DNA of 9,710 bases from Minisyncoccota bacterium (GCA_018061585.1 JAGOTU010000029.1:1-9710), one strand, 5' to 3'. Counted from the first letter of the stretch, positions 1 to 6,094 are shown. Notes: a model not told the origin generated them from the sequence alone. Program-made: numbers and translations.

Positions 1-831
1 TTCAAGAGCGGAATCAAGATGCCGAGCGTGCACAGTCGTCGATACAAAGTGGCGATCGTGCGCGACGAGGGATCAAACGGAGATGCCGAAATGGCGGGAG
101 CGTTCCGCCATGCGGGATTCGAAGCGTATGACGTGTGTACCGCGGACATTCTGAACGGCTCGTTTACGAGCTTCAAGGATTTTCGTGGTGCGGCGTTCGT
201 CGGCGGATTCTCGCGCGCGGATGTGTTCGGTAGTGCCCGCGGGTGGGCTGCTATCATCCGGCACAATAGTCGAGCGAACGACCTGTTCACCGCGCTGCAT
301 GATCGGGATGACTCGTTCATGCTTGGTGTGTGTAACGGCTGTCAGTTGCTCACGCAGCTGGGATGGATCCCGAAGCGTGGGATCCAGACGATCGTGCCGC
401 CGTACCTCACTCACAATTTGTCGCAGCGGTACGAGTATCGGCACGTGGGTGTGCGAGTCGAGGATAATTCGATCTTTACCGAACGCATGGGAGGGTCGGT
501 TCTGCCGATCACCGTTGCGCACGGCGAAGGGCGATGGGTATTCGATCCTGAATCGCTCGCATTCGTCGAGCGGGAGAATCTGGTTTCGATGCGGTTCGTC
601 AATCCGAGCCGCACACCGACCGAGATGTATCCGTTCAATCCCAACGGCTCACCAAATGGCATCACGGCGGTTTCGTCGGTAAATCGGCGAATTCTTGCCA
701 TGATGCCCCACGGTGAACGACTGTATCTCAAGGAGCAATGGCCGCATTGGCCGAAGCATTGGGATCATCTCTCTGAGTCTCCGTGGTTGATGCTCTTTCG
801 AAACGCATATAACTTCTGCGTGCAGTACTAA
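1..831 (+). CDS. purL: Phosphoribosylformylglycinamidine synthase (large type), C-terminal glutaminase region, 5'-truncated by window
   Basis: This is the glutamine amidotransferase end of FGAM synthase, which converts FGAR to FGAM in purine synthesis using ammonia released from glutamine. The frame is open to base 1, and the codons before the first ATG (base 19) read FKSGIK, so the gene very probably starts upstream and this is the tail of a roughly 1,000-1,300-residue single-chain PurL rather than a free PurQ. The N-terminal part of the domain (KVAIVRDEGSNGDAEMAGAF) is typical of the PurL glutaminase. The catalytic triad is visible: the nucleophilic Cys in GVCNGCQ (codon 331-333), and His and Glu in MPHGER (709-711 and 715-717; the family usually has MPHPER). 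The signatures AHGEGRW, YPFNPNGSPNGI and SPWLMLFRNA also match. A strong terminator follows within 20 bp. The family is certain; the extent of the upstream part cannot be seen. Confidence 0.93.
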   Translation, partial: FKSGIKMPSVHSRRYKVAIVRDEGSNGDAEMAGAFRHAGFEAYDVCTADILNGSFTSFKDFRGAAFVGGFSRADVFGSARGWAAIIRHNSRANDLFTALHDRDDSFMLGVCNGCQLLTQLGWIPKRGIQTIVPPYLTHNLSQRYEYRHVGVRVEDNSIFTERMGGSVLPITVAHGEGRWVFDPESLAFVERENLVSMRFVNPSRTPTEMYPFNPNGSPNGITAVSSVNRRILAMMPHGERLYLKEQWPHWPKHWDHLSESPWLMLFRNAYNFCVQY

Positions 832-848
832 GCGCGCAGATCGCAGAC

Positions 849-883
849 CGCCCGGCACCTCGTGTGCCGGGCGATTCCTTTTT
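849..883 (+). terminator. Intrinsic terminator of purL
   Basis: A perfect 10-bp GC-rich stem (CGCCCGGCAC with GTGCCGGGCG) closes a 5-nt loop, CTCGT, and is followed by ATTCC and five T residues. It sits 17 bp after the purL stop. Its core and the CAGAC just upstream recur in the terminator behind thrC. Confidence 0.9.
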
Positions 884-930
884 GTATTCTTCCGGTGTTT
901 TGTGTAGGGTATCGCCTAGGTCATCAATTG

Positions 931-952
931 TGACGTCAGGAAGGAAGGGAAG
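931..952 (+). promoter_or_regulatory. thrC leader: TGACGTCA palindrome and purine-rich ribosome binding site
   Basis: A purine tract at 938-952 (AGGAAGGAAGGGAAG) lies 3 nt from the ATG at 956 and offers a Shine-Dalgarno match at normal spacing; it fixes the thrC start. It directly abuts an 8-bp palindrome TGACGTCA at 931-938, a possible operator, though a palindrome this short can occur by chance. I found no convincing -35/-10 pair upstream: TTGTGT at 900-905 with ATCAAT at 923-928 is weak. Confidence 0.6.
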
Positions 953-955
953 CAT

Positions 956-2287
956 ATGAATGCGCATGTGAGATACGAGAATACCCGCGGCGGTGCTGAG
1001 CGTGTCGGCTTCAAACAAGCGACGCTCGCAGGGCTCGCGCCCCGCGGTGGCCTCTATTGGCCGACCGAATTTCCCCAGGTCAACCTGAAGGAGCTCTGGG
1101 GCAAGGGATATATCGATATTGCGGCAGCGATCTTCGAGATCTTTGCGCCGGATATTTCGAAGCGGAATATGCGACGCATTCTCGAGAAGACCTACACCAA
1201 GGAAGTCTTCGGCGATGAGCGTATTACGCCGGTGGATTTCTTTCACGGTCGTCTCGCTCGACTACAGCTCGCAAACGGGCCTACGCTGTCGTTCAAGGAC
1301 GTAGCACTGCAACTCGCGCCCAATATCATTGAGCACATCCTCGATGAGCTCGATGACGTGCTTAACGTCGTCCTGGCTACTTCCGGTGACACCGGCTCGG
1401 CTGCTCAGTTCGGCGTCATGAACAGACCACGCATGAGCGTGATCACGCTCTCGCCGGAGGGTCGCATGAGCTACGAGCAACGGCGCCAGATGTATACCAA
1501 CGCAGCGTCCAACGTGCACAACATTCGTGTACGCACGACGTTCGACGGTTGTCAGGCGCTGGTGAAGGAATTGTTCCAGGACGAAGCGTTCAAGAAGCTG
1601 TATCGTCTCGGTGCGCTCAACAGCATCAACTGGTGCCGTATTGCCGCTCAGGTGGTGTACTACTTCGCCGGCTACATGCAGGCCGCCAAGTCGTGCGGTG
1701 AGCGGATCACGTTCGTGATCCCGTCAGGCAACTTCGGAAATGCGCTCTCGGCGTTCGTGGCAAAGATGCTGGGCTTGCCTGTCGACATCATCGTGGCGAC
1801 CAACGAGAACGATGTGCTGGACGAGTTCTTCAAGACCGGCATCTATCGCGTACGAGACGAGGTGAAGACCACGTCGAGCCCGTCGATGGACATCCAGGCG
1901 GCGTCGAACTTCGAACGCTTCATCGCCGACATACTTGGCCGTGATGGCGCTCGTGTGACACAGCTCTGGGACGATGTGAAAAAGCGTGGACAGTTCGACG
2001 GACGGTTCATGCTCGAATCTGCTCGCGCCATGATGAGCTCGGGGAGCGCATCCAACGATGATGTGCTCCGTGCGATCCGGTATGCGTATGAGCAGTACGA
2101 GGTCATCCTCGACCCGCACACCGCATGTGCGTTCGCCGTCGCACACTACCAACGGAGGCTGTCTCAGACGATGGTCGTTGTGGAGACGGCGCTTCGTGGA
2201 GACGGCGCTTCCGGCAAAGTTCCCGGAAACGATCGAAGAGGCAATCGATCGGCGACCGGAAGTTCATCCGTCACTCGCACGGCTTGA
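956..2287 (+). CDS. thrC: Threonine synthase, C-terminus frameshifted
   Basis: This is PLP-dependent threonine synthase, which converts O-phosphohomoserine to threonine and phosphate, the last step of threonine synthesis. The N-terminal region matches the long threonine synthase class (RGGLYWPTEFP, residues about 30-40). The PLP lysine is Lys114 in LSFKD, and the phosphate-binding loop is SGDTGSA from residue 143. Later conserved stretches include IPSGNFGNALSAFVAKMLGLP, TNENDVLDEFF and ILDPHTACAFA. The reading frame is intact to Leu413; it then enters a second copy of a 16-bp direct repeat, shifts frame, and ends after 30 unrelated residues at 2287, giving 443 residues. Removing one repeat copy restores VVVETALPAKFPETIEEAI and a 467-residue protein ending at 2375, the normal family length. 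The start has a strong ribosome binding site. The result is either a real loss or impairment of function or an assembly error; the family itself is certain. Confidence 0.92.
   Translation: MNAHVRYENTRGGAERVGFKQATLAGLAPRGGLYWPTEFPQVNLKELWGKGYIDIAAAIFEIFAPDISKRNMRRILEKTYTKEVFGDERITPVDFFHGRLARLQLANGPTLSFKDVALQLAPNIIEHILDELDDVLNVVLATSGDTGSAAQFGVMNRPRMSVITLSPEGRMSYEQRRQMYTNAASNVHNIRVRTTFDGCQALVKELFQDEAFKKLYRLGALNSINWCRIAAQVVYYFAGYMQAAKSCGERITFVIPSGNFGNALSAFVAKMLGLPVDIIVATNENDVLDEFFKTGIYRVRDEVKTTSSPSMDIQAASNFERFIADILGRDGARVTQLWDDVKKRGQFDGRFMLESARAMMSSGSASNDDVLRAIRYAYEQYEVILDPHTACAFAVAHYQRRLSQTMVVVETALRGDGASGKVPGNDRRGNRSATGSSSVTRTA
2180..2211 (+). repeat. Perfect 16-bp tandem duplication inside thrC
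   Basis: GTGGAGACGGCGCTTC occurs twice, back to back, at 2180-2195 and 2196-2211, without a mismatch and with no extension on either side. Sixteen is not a multiple of three, so the second copy shifts the reading frame by one base. The first copy in the upstream frame encodes VETAL plus one base; the second copy in the downstream frame encodes the same VETAL, which continues as PAKFPE. This shows that the duplication is the cause of the frameshift. Confidence 0.97.
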
Positions 2288-2375
2288 AGGCCTGCCCGAG
2301 CGGACCGCGATCATCGATCCGGATATCGGCCAGCTCAAGGAGTTCATCAAGCTGCATCTGAAGCCGGTTCTCTGA
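2196..2375 (+). pseudogene. thrC: Displaced C-terminal segment of threonine synthase
   Basis: This frame carries the last 59 residues of threonine synthase, from the second copy of the duplication to TGA at 2373-2375. It reads VETALPAKFPETIEEA and ends IGQLKEFIKLHLKPVL. The PAKFPE block corresponds to the family's conserved (T)AHPAKF(P/K)E segment. It has no start signal of its own and would be translated only after a -1/+2 frame change, or if the sequence has one repeat copy fewer in the living cell. Confidence 0.85.
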
Positions 2376-2400
2376 CCTTCTTCTCGCGTTCTTTTACAGA

Positions 2401-2435
2401 CTGCCCGGCGTGCGAACGCCGGGCAGCTTCTTTTT
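2401..2435 (+). terminator. Intrinsic terminator of thrC
   Basis: A perfect 11-bp stem (CTGCCCGGCGT with ACGCCGGGCAG) around the tetraloop GCGA is followed by CTTC and five T residues. It lies 25 bp after the restored thrC stop at 2375, not directly after the frameshifted stop, which supports 2375 as the original gene end. Confidence 0.9.
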
Positions 2436-2475
2436 GAGATATCGACAGGGTGCACTTGTGAGGGCCCAGGACATG

Positions 2476-2481
2476 TACAAT
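2476..2481 (+). promoter_or_regulatory. -10-like box (TACAAT) of the small membrane protein gene
   Basis: TACAAT lies only 6 nt upstream of the ATG at 2488, directly preceded by TG. A transcript would start at about the ATG itself, so the mRNA would be leaderless; no Shine-Dalgarno sequence is present. There is no convincing -35 at 16-18 bp spacing; TTGTGA at 2456 is only 14 bp away. Confidence 0.45.
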
Positions 2482-2487
2482 AGAGCG

Positions 2488-2862
2488 ATGAAGGGACCTG
2501 TGACATTCTTAGCGCTCGTGCTCCTGGGTTGTGCTCTCATATTCATCTATTCAGTGAACGAGGAGCCAACGCTCTCGCCGGGGCTCCGGCCCGAGATATC
2601 GCAGGATGAGATCCGTCAGGACGAAGCATACAAGAACCGCCTCATGGATCTGCCTACGTACATGAACGTGCATATTTCGGAGCTTTCTCCGGTGCAGGAG
2701 ACACTCGGCGGAAAATTTTACGTCACAGATGTGACCGCATCCGGTGGTGTCGGTGTCGTACGATACGACGACGGTCACATGCAATACGTTGCGGATTTTA
2801 CATACAAAGGCTCGGACGCAAAGGGCTACACCATCACCAAGTTCAAGATCCGCGAACGCTAG
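2488..2862 (+). CDS. Small membrane-anchored or lipoprotein-like protein of unknown function
   Basis: I do not recognise a family. The protein has 124 residues, starting MKGPVTFLALVLLGC, with one hydrophobic segment at about residues 5-22, then a charged, Asp/Glu-rich stretch (about 24-50) and a compact C-terminal part rich in beta-prone residues (GKFYVTDVTASGGVGVVRYDDGHMQYVADFTYKG). It is probably anchored at the outer face of the membrane. Cys15 sits in LLGC, a loose lipobox, but the hydrophobic run continues after it, so a plain membrane anchor is as likely. The frame is open further upstream to an ATG at 2410, but that start lies inside the thrC terminator hairpin; the ATG at 2488 is preferred because it has a -10 box just before it and opens on the hydrophobic segment. 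It appears monocistronic, 54 bp ahead of ahcY, which has its own -10 box. Confidence 0.75.
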   Translation: MKGPVTFLALVLLGCALIFIYSVNEEPTLSPGLRPEISQDEIRQDEAYKNRLMDLPTYMNVHISELSPVQETLGGKFYVTDVTASGGVGVVRYDDGHMQYVADFTYKGSDAKGYTITKFKIRER

Positions 2863-2877
2863 ATCGCGTGGCAGAGT

Positions 2878-2910
2878 GAGGATACACGACTTCCGTCGTG
2901 TATAATCCTC
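2878..2910 (+). promoter_or_regulatory. ahcY promoter -10 (TATAAT) embedded in an inverted repeat
   Basis: TATAAT at 2901-2906 is a consensus -10 box 10 nt before the ahcY ATG, so the leader would be only a few bases and there is no Shine-Dalgarno sequence. No -35 match is seen. The box is the right edge of a perfect 9-bp inverted repeat, ATACACGAC (2882-2890), loop TTCC, GTCGTGTAT (2895-2903). An outer GAGGA/TCCTC pair (2878-2882 and 2906-2910) extends it after a 3-nt bulge. It could be an operator over the core promoter, or a hairpin ending the previous gene (it has no T tract). Confidence 0.6.
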
Positions 2911-2916
2911 ATTCAT

Positions 2917-4170
2917 ATGGCAGACATCAAGGACAAAAATTTAGCGGCGCAGGGTAAGCAGCGAATTGAGTGGGCAGAACGGGATATGCCTGTGCTCAAA
3001 GCGGTGCGAGAACAATTTGAAAAAGAACAACCGTTTAAAGGTAAGGGGATGGCGGCAGTACTCCACGTAACTGCAGAAACCGCGAACTTGGTGCGAACAT
3101 TAAAAGCGGGAGGCGCTAATGTGCTGCTCGCTGCATCGAATCCGCTCTCCACACAGGACGACGTCGCGGCTGCGCTCACCCACGAGTACGGTATCGAGAC
3201 GTTCGCCATCAAGGGCGAGAGCACCGAAACATTCTTCTCGCATATCGAAGCGCTCATTGCGGCGAAGCCGGTTTTGACGATGGATGATGGCGCGGACCTC
3301 GTGACCCAGCTGCACCAGAAGCATGCCGATATGCTGCCGACTATGCTCGGTGGTACAGAAGAGACGACGACCGGAGTCATTCGATTAAGGGCGATGCACA
3401 AGGATGGCGCTCTTAAGATGCCTATCGTTGCCGTGAATGATGCAAAGACCAAGAATATGTTCGATAACCGATACGGTACCGGACAGTCGACACTCGACGG
3501 TATCATTCGAGCGACCGATATACTTTTGGCAGGTAAAACTGTTGTTGTTGCCGGATACGGCTGGTGCGGTAAGGGACTTGCTGCACGCGCCAAGGGAATG
3601 GGCGCGAATGTGATCGTGACCGAGATCGATCCGGTGAAGGCGCTCGAAGCCGGTATGGATGGTTACTATGTAATGCCGATGATCGATGCCGCTAAGGTAG
3701 GCGATCTCTTCTGCACCGTTACCGGAAATGTGGATGTGATCCGCGCAGAGCACTTCAAGGTAATGAAAGACGGTGCGATGGTCTGCAACTCAGGTCATTT
3801 TGACGTAGAGATCAACTTGGTAGAACTTCGAGCGCTGTCCGCTGCGGATCCGCTCCGTGTCCGCAATAACGTGCAGGAATATCTGGTAGCAGGGAAGCGC
3901 ATCTATGTGCTCGCCGAGGGTCGCCTGGTAAACCTGGCCGCTGCCGAAGGGCACCCGGCATCCGTGATGGACATGAGCTTTGCCACACAGGCGCTCGCAT
4001 CTGCGTGGATGGCTACGCAACCGACTCCGCTTGCGGCCGGTGTGTACGAGGTACCGGACGCTATGGAACAGCGCGTCGCCTCGCTCAAGTTGGCGGCAAT
4101 GGGTATGCACATGGATACACTGACGGAGAAGCAGACTGAGTATCTCAACTCTTGGCAGCACGGCACATAA
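2917..4170 (+). CDS. ahcY: S-adenosyl-L-homocysteine hydrolase
   Basis: This NAD-dependent cytosolic enzyme splits S-adenosylhomocysteine, the by-product of SAM-dependent methylation, into adenosine and homocysteine. The 417 residues match the shorter bacterial/archaeal form, which lacks the insertion of the roughly 470-residue type. Visible motifs are the substrate region HVTAETANLVRTLKAGGA (about 50-67), the active-site block NDAKTKNMFDNRYGTGQS, the NAD-binding Rossmann loop GYGWCGKG with acidic TEIDP at the end of the next strand, NSGHFDVEI, and GHPASVMDMSFATQ. The C-terminus ends in LTEKQTEYLNSWQHGT, as in the short class. Some archaeal relatives of this short form prefer S-inosylhomocysteine, so substrate choice is not settled by sequence. 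The first 60 or so codons are visibly AT-richer than the rest. The gene appears to be transcribed alone; a structured repeat begins at the first base after its stop. Confidence 0.93.
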   Translation: MADIKDKNLAAQGKQRIEWAERDMPVLKAVREQFEKEQPFKGKGMAAVLHVTAETANLVRTLKAGGANVLLAASNPLSTQDDVAAALTHEYGIETFAIKGESTETFFSHIEALIAAKPVLTMDDGADLVTQLHQKHADMLPTMLGGTEETTTGVIRLRAMHKDGALKMPIVAVNDAKTKNMFDNRYGTGQSTLDGIIRATDILLAGKTVVVAGYGWCGKGLAARAKGMGANVIVTEIDPVKALEAGMDGYYVMPMIDAAKVGDLFCTVTGNVDVIRAEHFKVMKDGAMVCNSGHFDVEINLVELRALSAADPLRVRNNVQEYLVAGKRIYVLAEGRLVNLAAAEGHPASVMDMSFATQALASAWMATQPTPLAAGVYEVPDAMEQRVASLKLAAMGMHMDTLTEKQTEYLNSWQHGT

Positions 4171-4296
4171 CCGACGCCCAAATTTGACTCCATTTGCTTC
4201 GTTTCGGAGCCTCGGCCTTGCTCTCGCCGTACATTTAGTACGGGTCGAGACAAGGCCATCTCCGCGCCTCGCACCTGGGGCCAAATTTGGGGTCGG
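4171..4296 (+). repeat. Structured intergenic repeat, copy 1
   Basis: This is one of two copies of an element of about 125 bp (the other is at 6721-6845). The outer arms are 4171-4186 and 4281-4296: CCGAC, a bulged G, then CCCAAATTTG, pairing with CCAAATTTGGGGTCGG. Inside are CGGAG (4205-4209) with CTCCG (4260-4264), GGCCTTG (4214-4220) with CAAGGCC (4251-4257), TCTCG (4222-4226) with CGAGA (4246-4250), and an apical CCGTAC (4227-4232) with GTACGG (4238-4243) around a 5-nt ATTTA loop. It starts at the base following the ahcY stop. Without a T tract it is not an obvious intrinsic terminator. It may be an RNA structure at the 3' end of ahcY mRNA or a small non-autonomous mobile element; I recognise no named family. 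Confidence 0.8.
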
Positions 4297-4371
4297 GATG
4301 GGGGACGGCCGATCTGATTATTTGATGAATTTCACAAGGAATCTCGCGTGAAGTCAAATAAAATGGCATAA

Positions 4372-4396
4372 ATATGGCTCTGTTGAGCCATATAAT
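4372..4396 (+). promoter_or_regulatory. Inverted repeat running into TATAAT, upstream of the 3D-domain gene
   Basis: A perfect 9-bp inverted repeat, ATATGGCTC (4372-4380), loop TGTT, GAGCCATAT (4385-4393), has its last three bases as the first half of TATAAT (4391-4396). Arm length, loop length and position of the -10 box are the same as in the ahcY promoter. It lies just upstream of the better promoter at 4400-4428, so it may be an upstream operator or a second promoter. Confidence 0.45.
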
Positions 4397-4399
4397 TCC

Positions 4400-4428
4400 T
4401 TGACTTAGGGGTTGTAAAATGCTACTAT
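4400..4428 (+). promoter_or_regulatory. Sigma-70-type extended -10 promoter of the 3D-domain gene
   Basis: TTGACT at 4400-4405, a 17-bp spacer, and TACTAT at 4423-4428 form a housekeeping-type promoter. TG at 4420-4421 adds the extended -10 element (TGCTACTAT). It is the best promoter in the window. Transcription would begin near 4434-4436, which rules out the GTG at 4432 as the start for this promoter and favours the GTG at 4441. Confidence 0.8.
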
Positions 4429-4440
4429 CTTGTGGCTGGG

Positions 4441-5058
4441 GTGACCTGGCAGCGCATGACAACATTTGGTACAGCGGCCGTGACGGGCGCTTTTCTTTTG
4501 CACAGTTTTGTTCCGATGGCATTCGCCGCGGAGCGCGACTACGTAGAGGAGACGCCGGCACAGCCTATATATCCATCGTACTCCGTCTCGATGACCGCAT
4601 ATAACGCGGTTCCCGGGCAAACGGACTCGACACCGAATCGAACTTCGATCGGTGCATACACCAATCCGGACATTATTGCGGCTCGCTCTGTCGACCTCGC
4701 AGATGAGCTGCCGTATGGAACTGTTATCGAGATCGTGCCTGTCTCCACCTCTACTCCCATTGACCATAAGTGCGGCCGTGAGGTCGTTGAGCATCAGATC
4801 GGGCTGCGTGTGATCGCGGACTCCATGAATGCTCGTATGCGCAACAAAGTAGACCTTTTGATGGACATGAGTGACAAGGTCCGGGTGAACGGCAAGGCTA
4901 TCAATCCTGCGCGCGCATTCGGGGTATGTAAGAACGTGGAGATCCGCGTCGTGGGACGAATCAACACAAAGCAGATGCCAAAGACTCAGGATGAGCTCAA
5001 GCTCGCTCTTGAGGCCTCCGAGATACAGCTCGACGATAATCTCGCGATCCGACAGTAG
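4441..5058 (+). CDS. Secreted 3D (Asp-Asp-Asp) domain protein
   Basis: This is an exported protein with a C-terminal 3D domain, the double-psi beta-barrel fold found in YabE/MltA-related proteins that act on peptidoglycan. From the GTG at 4441 it has 205 residues: a signal peptide (TWQRMTTFGTAAVTG to AFA, likely cut after residue 29), a short acidic linker, then the domain. Domain marks are MTAYN (51-55), the first Asp in AARSVDLADELPYGT (Asp85, with Asp88 near), and the other two in VIADSMNARMRNKVDLLM (Asp127 and Asp138). Two cysteines in the mature part (Cys111 and that of GVCKN) could form a disulfide. GTG 4441 is preferred because it supplies Arg5 to the signal peptide n-region and fits the predicted transcript start; ATG 4456 is the main alternative and GTG 4432 lies too close to the -10 box. 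A role in cell-wall turnover is inferred from the family only. Confidence 0.82.
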   Translation: MTWQRMTTFGTAAVTGAFLLHSFVPMAFAAERDYVEETPAQPIYPSYSVSMTAYNAVPGQTDSTPNRTSIGAYTNPDIIAARSVDLADELPYGTVIEIVPVSTSTPIDHKCGREVVEHQIGLRVIADSMNARMRNKVDLLMDMSDKVRVNGKAINPARAFGVCKNVEIRVVGRINTKQMPKTQDELKLALEASEIQLDDNLAIRQ

Positions 5059-5085
5059 GTGGAAGGCTAAACCTTCCACCTTTTT
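5057..5085 (+). terminator. Intrinsic terminator overlapping the stop of the 3D-domain gene
   Basis: A perfect 10-bp stem, AGGTGGAAGG with CCTTCCACCT, around the loop CTAAA, runs into five T residues (5081-5085). The 5' arm begins within the TAG stop codon, so a terminating or translating ribosome would cover part of the hairpin. Confidence 0.88.
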
Positions 5086-5090
5086 GAAGA

Positions 5091-5112
5091 GGCTCCCAGG
5101 GGGAGCCGTTTT
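5091..5112 (+). terminator. Second, tandem intrinsic terminator
   Basis: GGCTCCC pairs with GGGAGCC around a 3-nt loop and is followed by G and four T residues. It lies 5 bp after the first terminator and backs it up. The next gene begins 32 bp later and so needs its own promoter, for which I see no clear candidate. Confidence 0.75.
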
Positions 5113-5144
5113 GCATTAGAGCCCAGCCATGCAAGAGTAAAGTC

Positions 5145-6029
5145 ATGCAAGCAGTACATCTCGCAGACATAGTGACCCCGAAGAAGCTGATGCTGAACGG
5201 GGTGTGGTACGGACCAAAGAAGGCGCGCCGCGTTGTGATACTTGTTCACGGCTTGGGCGGGAACATGCTGAACTCTTTCGCCAGCTCAATGGCTGCCGTA
5301 CTTACCAATTCCGACACGGCAGTCCTCTCTTTCAATAATCGCGGACACGGATTGGTGAGCAAGGCATACAAGGAAGCGCCGAAGAGCACAAAAGGATACG
5401 AACGGATAACGGCAGGTTCTGTACACGAAGTATTCGAGGATTGCGTTGACGACATCGATGGCGCAGTGAAATACGCACGTGCGCACGGCGCGAAAGAGGT
5501 GTATCTGGCCGGGCACTCCACCGGTTGCCAAAAGTCGGTGTACTGGGCGTACAAGCGAAAGAGTGCGGGGGTGAAGGGGATCATATTGCTCGCACCTATC
5601 AGCGACTATGCGGGGATGCGTATGGAGGTCGGAGACAAGGCTATCACTCGTGCGCTTTCTGTCGCACAGAAATTCGTGAAAGCAAAAAAGAAGCATCAGC
5701 TACTACCTGCGAATGTGTGGCACTCGATGATCGATGCACAGCGGTTCATCAGCCTGTATTCCAGGAAGGGGAATGAGGAGATCTTCCCGTACTGGGACGA
5801 GAAACGAATACCGAAAGCGCTTCGCGCAGTTCGCGTTCCGGTGCTGGTCTTGCTGGCCGAGAATGATGAGTATGCAGACCGGAAGGCGGAGGAATTGCAT
5901 GACTGGTTCATACGAGAGATCTATTCGGGGGAGGTAGCCATCATTCCAAAGGTCGCTCACAGCTTCTATACCGGTGAAAAAATGGCCGCTTCGCGCATAG
6001 CGGCATTCATGAAAGAGCGATACAATTAA
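5145..6029 (+). CDS. Alpha/beta hydrolase (serine esterase/lipase-like)
   Basis: This 294-residue single-domain protein has no signal peptide or membrane segment and is probably cytosolic. All parts of an alpha/beta hydrolase are visible: the oxyanion loop HGLGGN (residues 35-40), NNRGHG (64-69), the nucleophile elbow GHSTGCQ with Ser125, the acid in AENDEYAD (Asp241) and the final His in VAHSFY (His272). The elbow GHSTGCQ resembles the DUF1749 group, known mainly from eukaryotes (including the fungal siderophore esterase SidJ), more than the usual GxSxG of bacterial lipases; this is from memory of the motif. The stretch of about 175-215, rich in Lys and aromatics, is a likely cap over the active site. 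The substrate cannot be deduced and the neighbours are unrelated. The start ATG has only a weak AAGAG ribosome binding site 10 nt upstream; no better start exists. Confidence 0.85.
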   Translation: MQAVHLADIVTPKKLMLNGVWYGPKKARRVVILVHGLGGNMLNSFASSMAAVLTNSDTAVLSFNNRGHGLVSKAYKEAPKSTKGYERITAGSVHEVFEDCVDDIDGAVKYARAHGAKEVYLAGHSTGCQKSVYWAYKRKSAGVKGIILLAPISDYAGMRMEVGDKAITRALSVAQKFVKAKKKHQLLPANVWHSMIDAQRFISLYSRKGNEEIFPYWDEKRIPKALRAVRVPVLVLLAENDEYADRKAEELHDWFIREIYSGEVAIIPKVAHSFYTGEKMAASRIAAFMKERYN

Positions 6030-6094
6030 CACGTCTTTAGTCATGAGTCCGGTGACTGTAAGGGAACCGGGCATTACCATTTGTCATCCAATAT

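Noticed and set aside
2410..2487. Upstream ATG at 2410 as start of the small membrane protein
   Set aside because: It lies inside the thrC terminator hairpin and upstream of the -10 box; the hydrophobic N-terminus begins properly at 2488.
2863..2916. SAH riboswitch upstream of ahcY
   Set aside because: Only 54 bp separate the genes and the -10 box leaves almost no leader, so there is no room for an aptamer.
4298..4351. 17-codon ORF between copy 1 of the repeat and the 3D-domain gene
   Set aside because: Too short, no ribosome binding site or promoter, and no hydrophobic or other recognisable character.
4432..4440. GTG at 4432 as start of the 3D-domain gene
   Set aside because: It is only 3 nt from the end of the -10 box and would precede the predicted transcript start.
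5128..5151. Direct repeat CATGCAAG flanking the hydrolase start (5128-5135 and 5144-5151)
   Set aside because: Only 8 bp, one copy includes the start codon; the upstream ATG gives just two more codons before a stop. Likely chance.
6030..6094. Terminator between the hydrolase and FAS1 genes
   Set aside because: Only 5-bp pairings (AGTCA/TGACT and CCGGT/ACCGG) that overlap each other, with no T tract.
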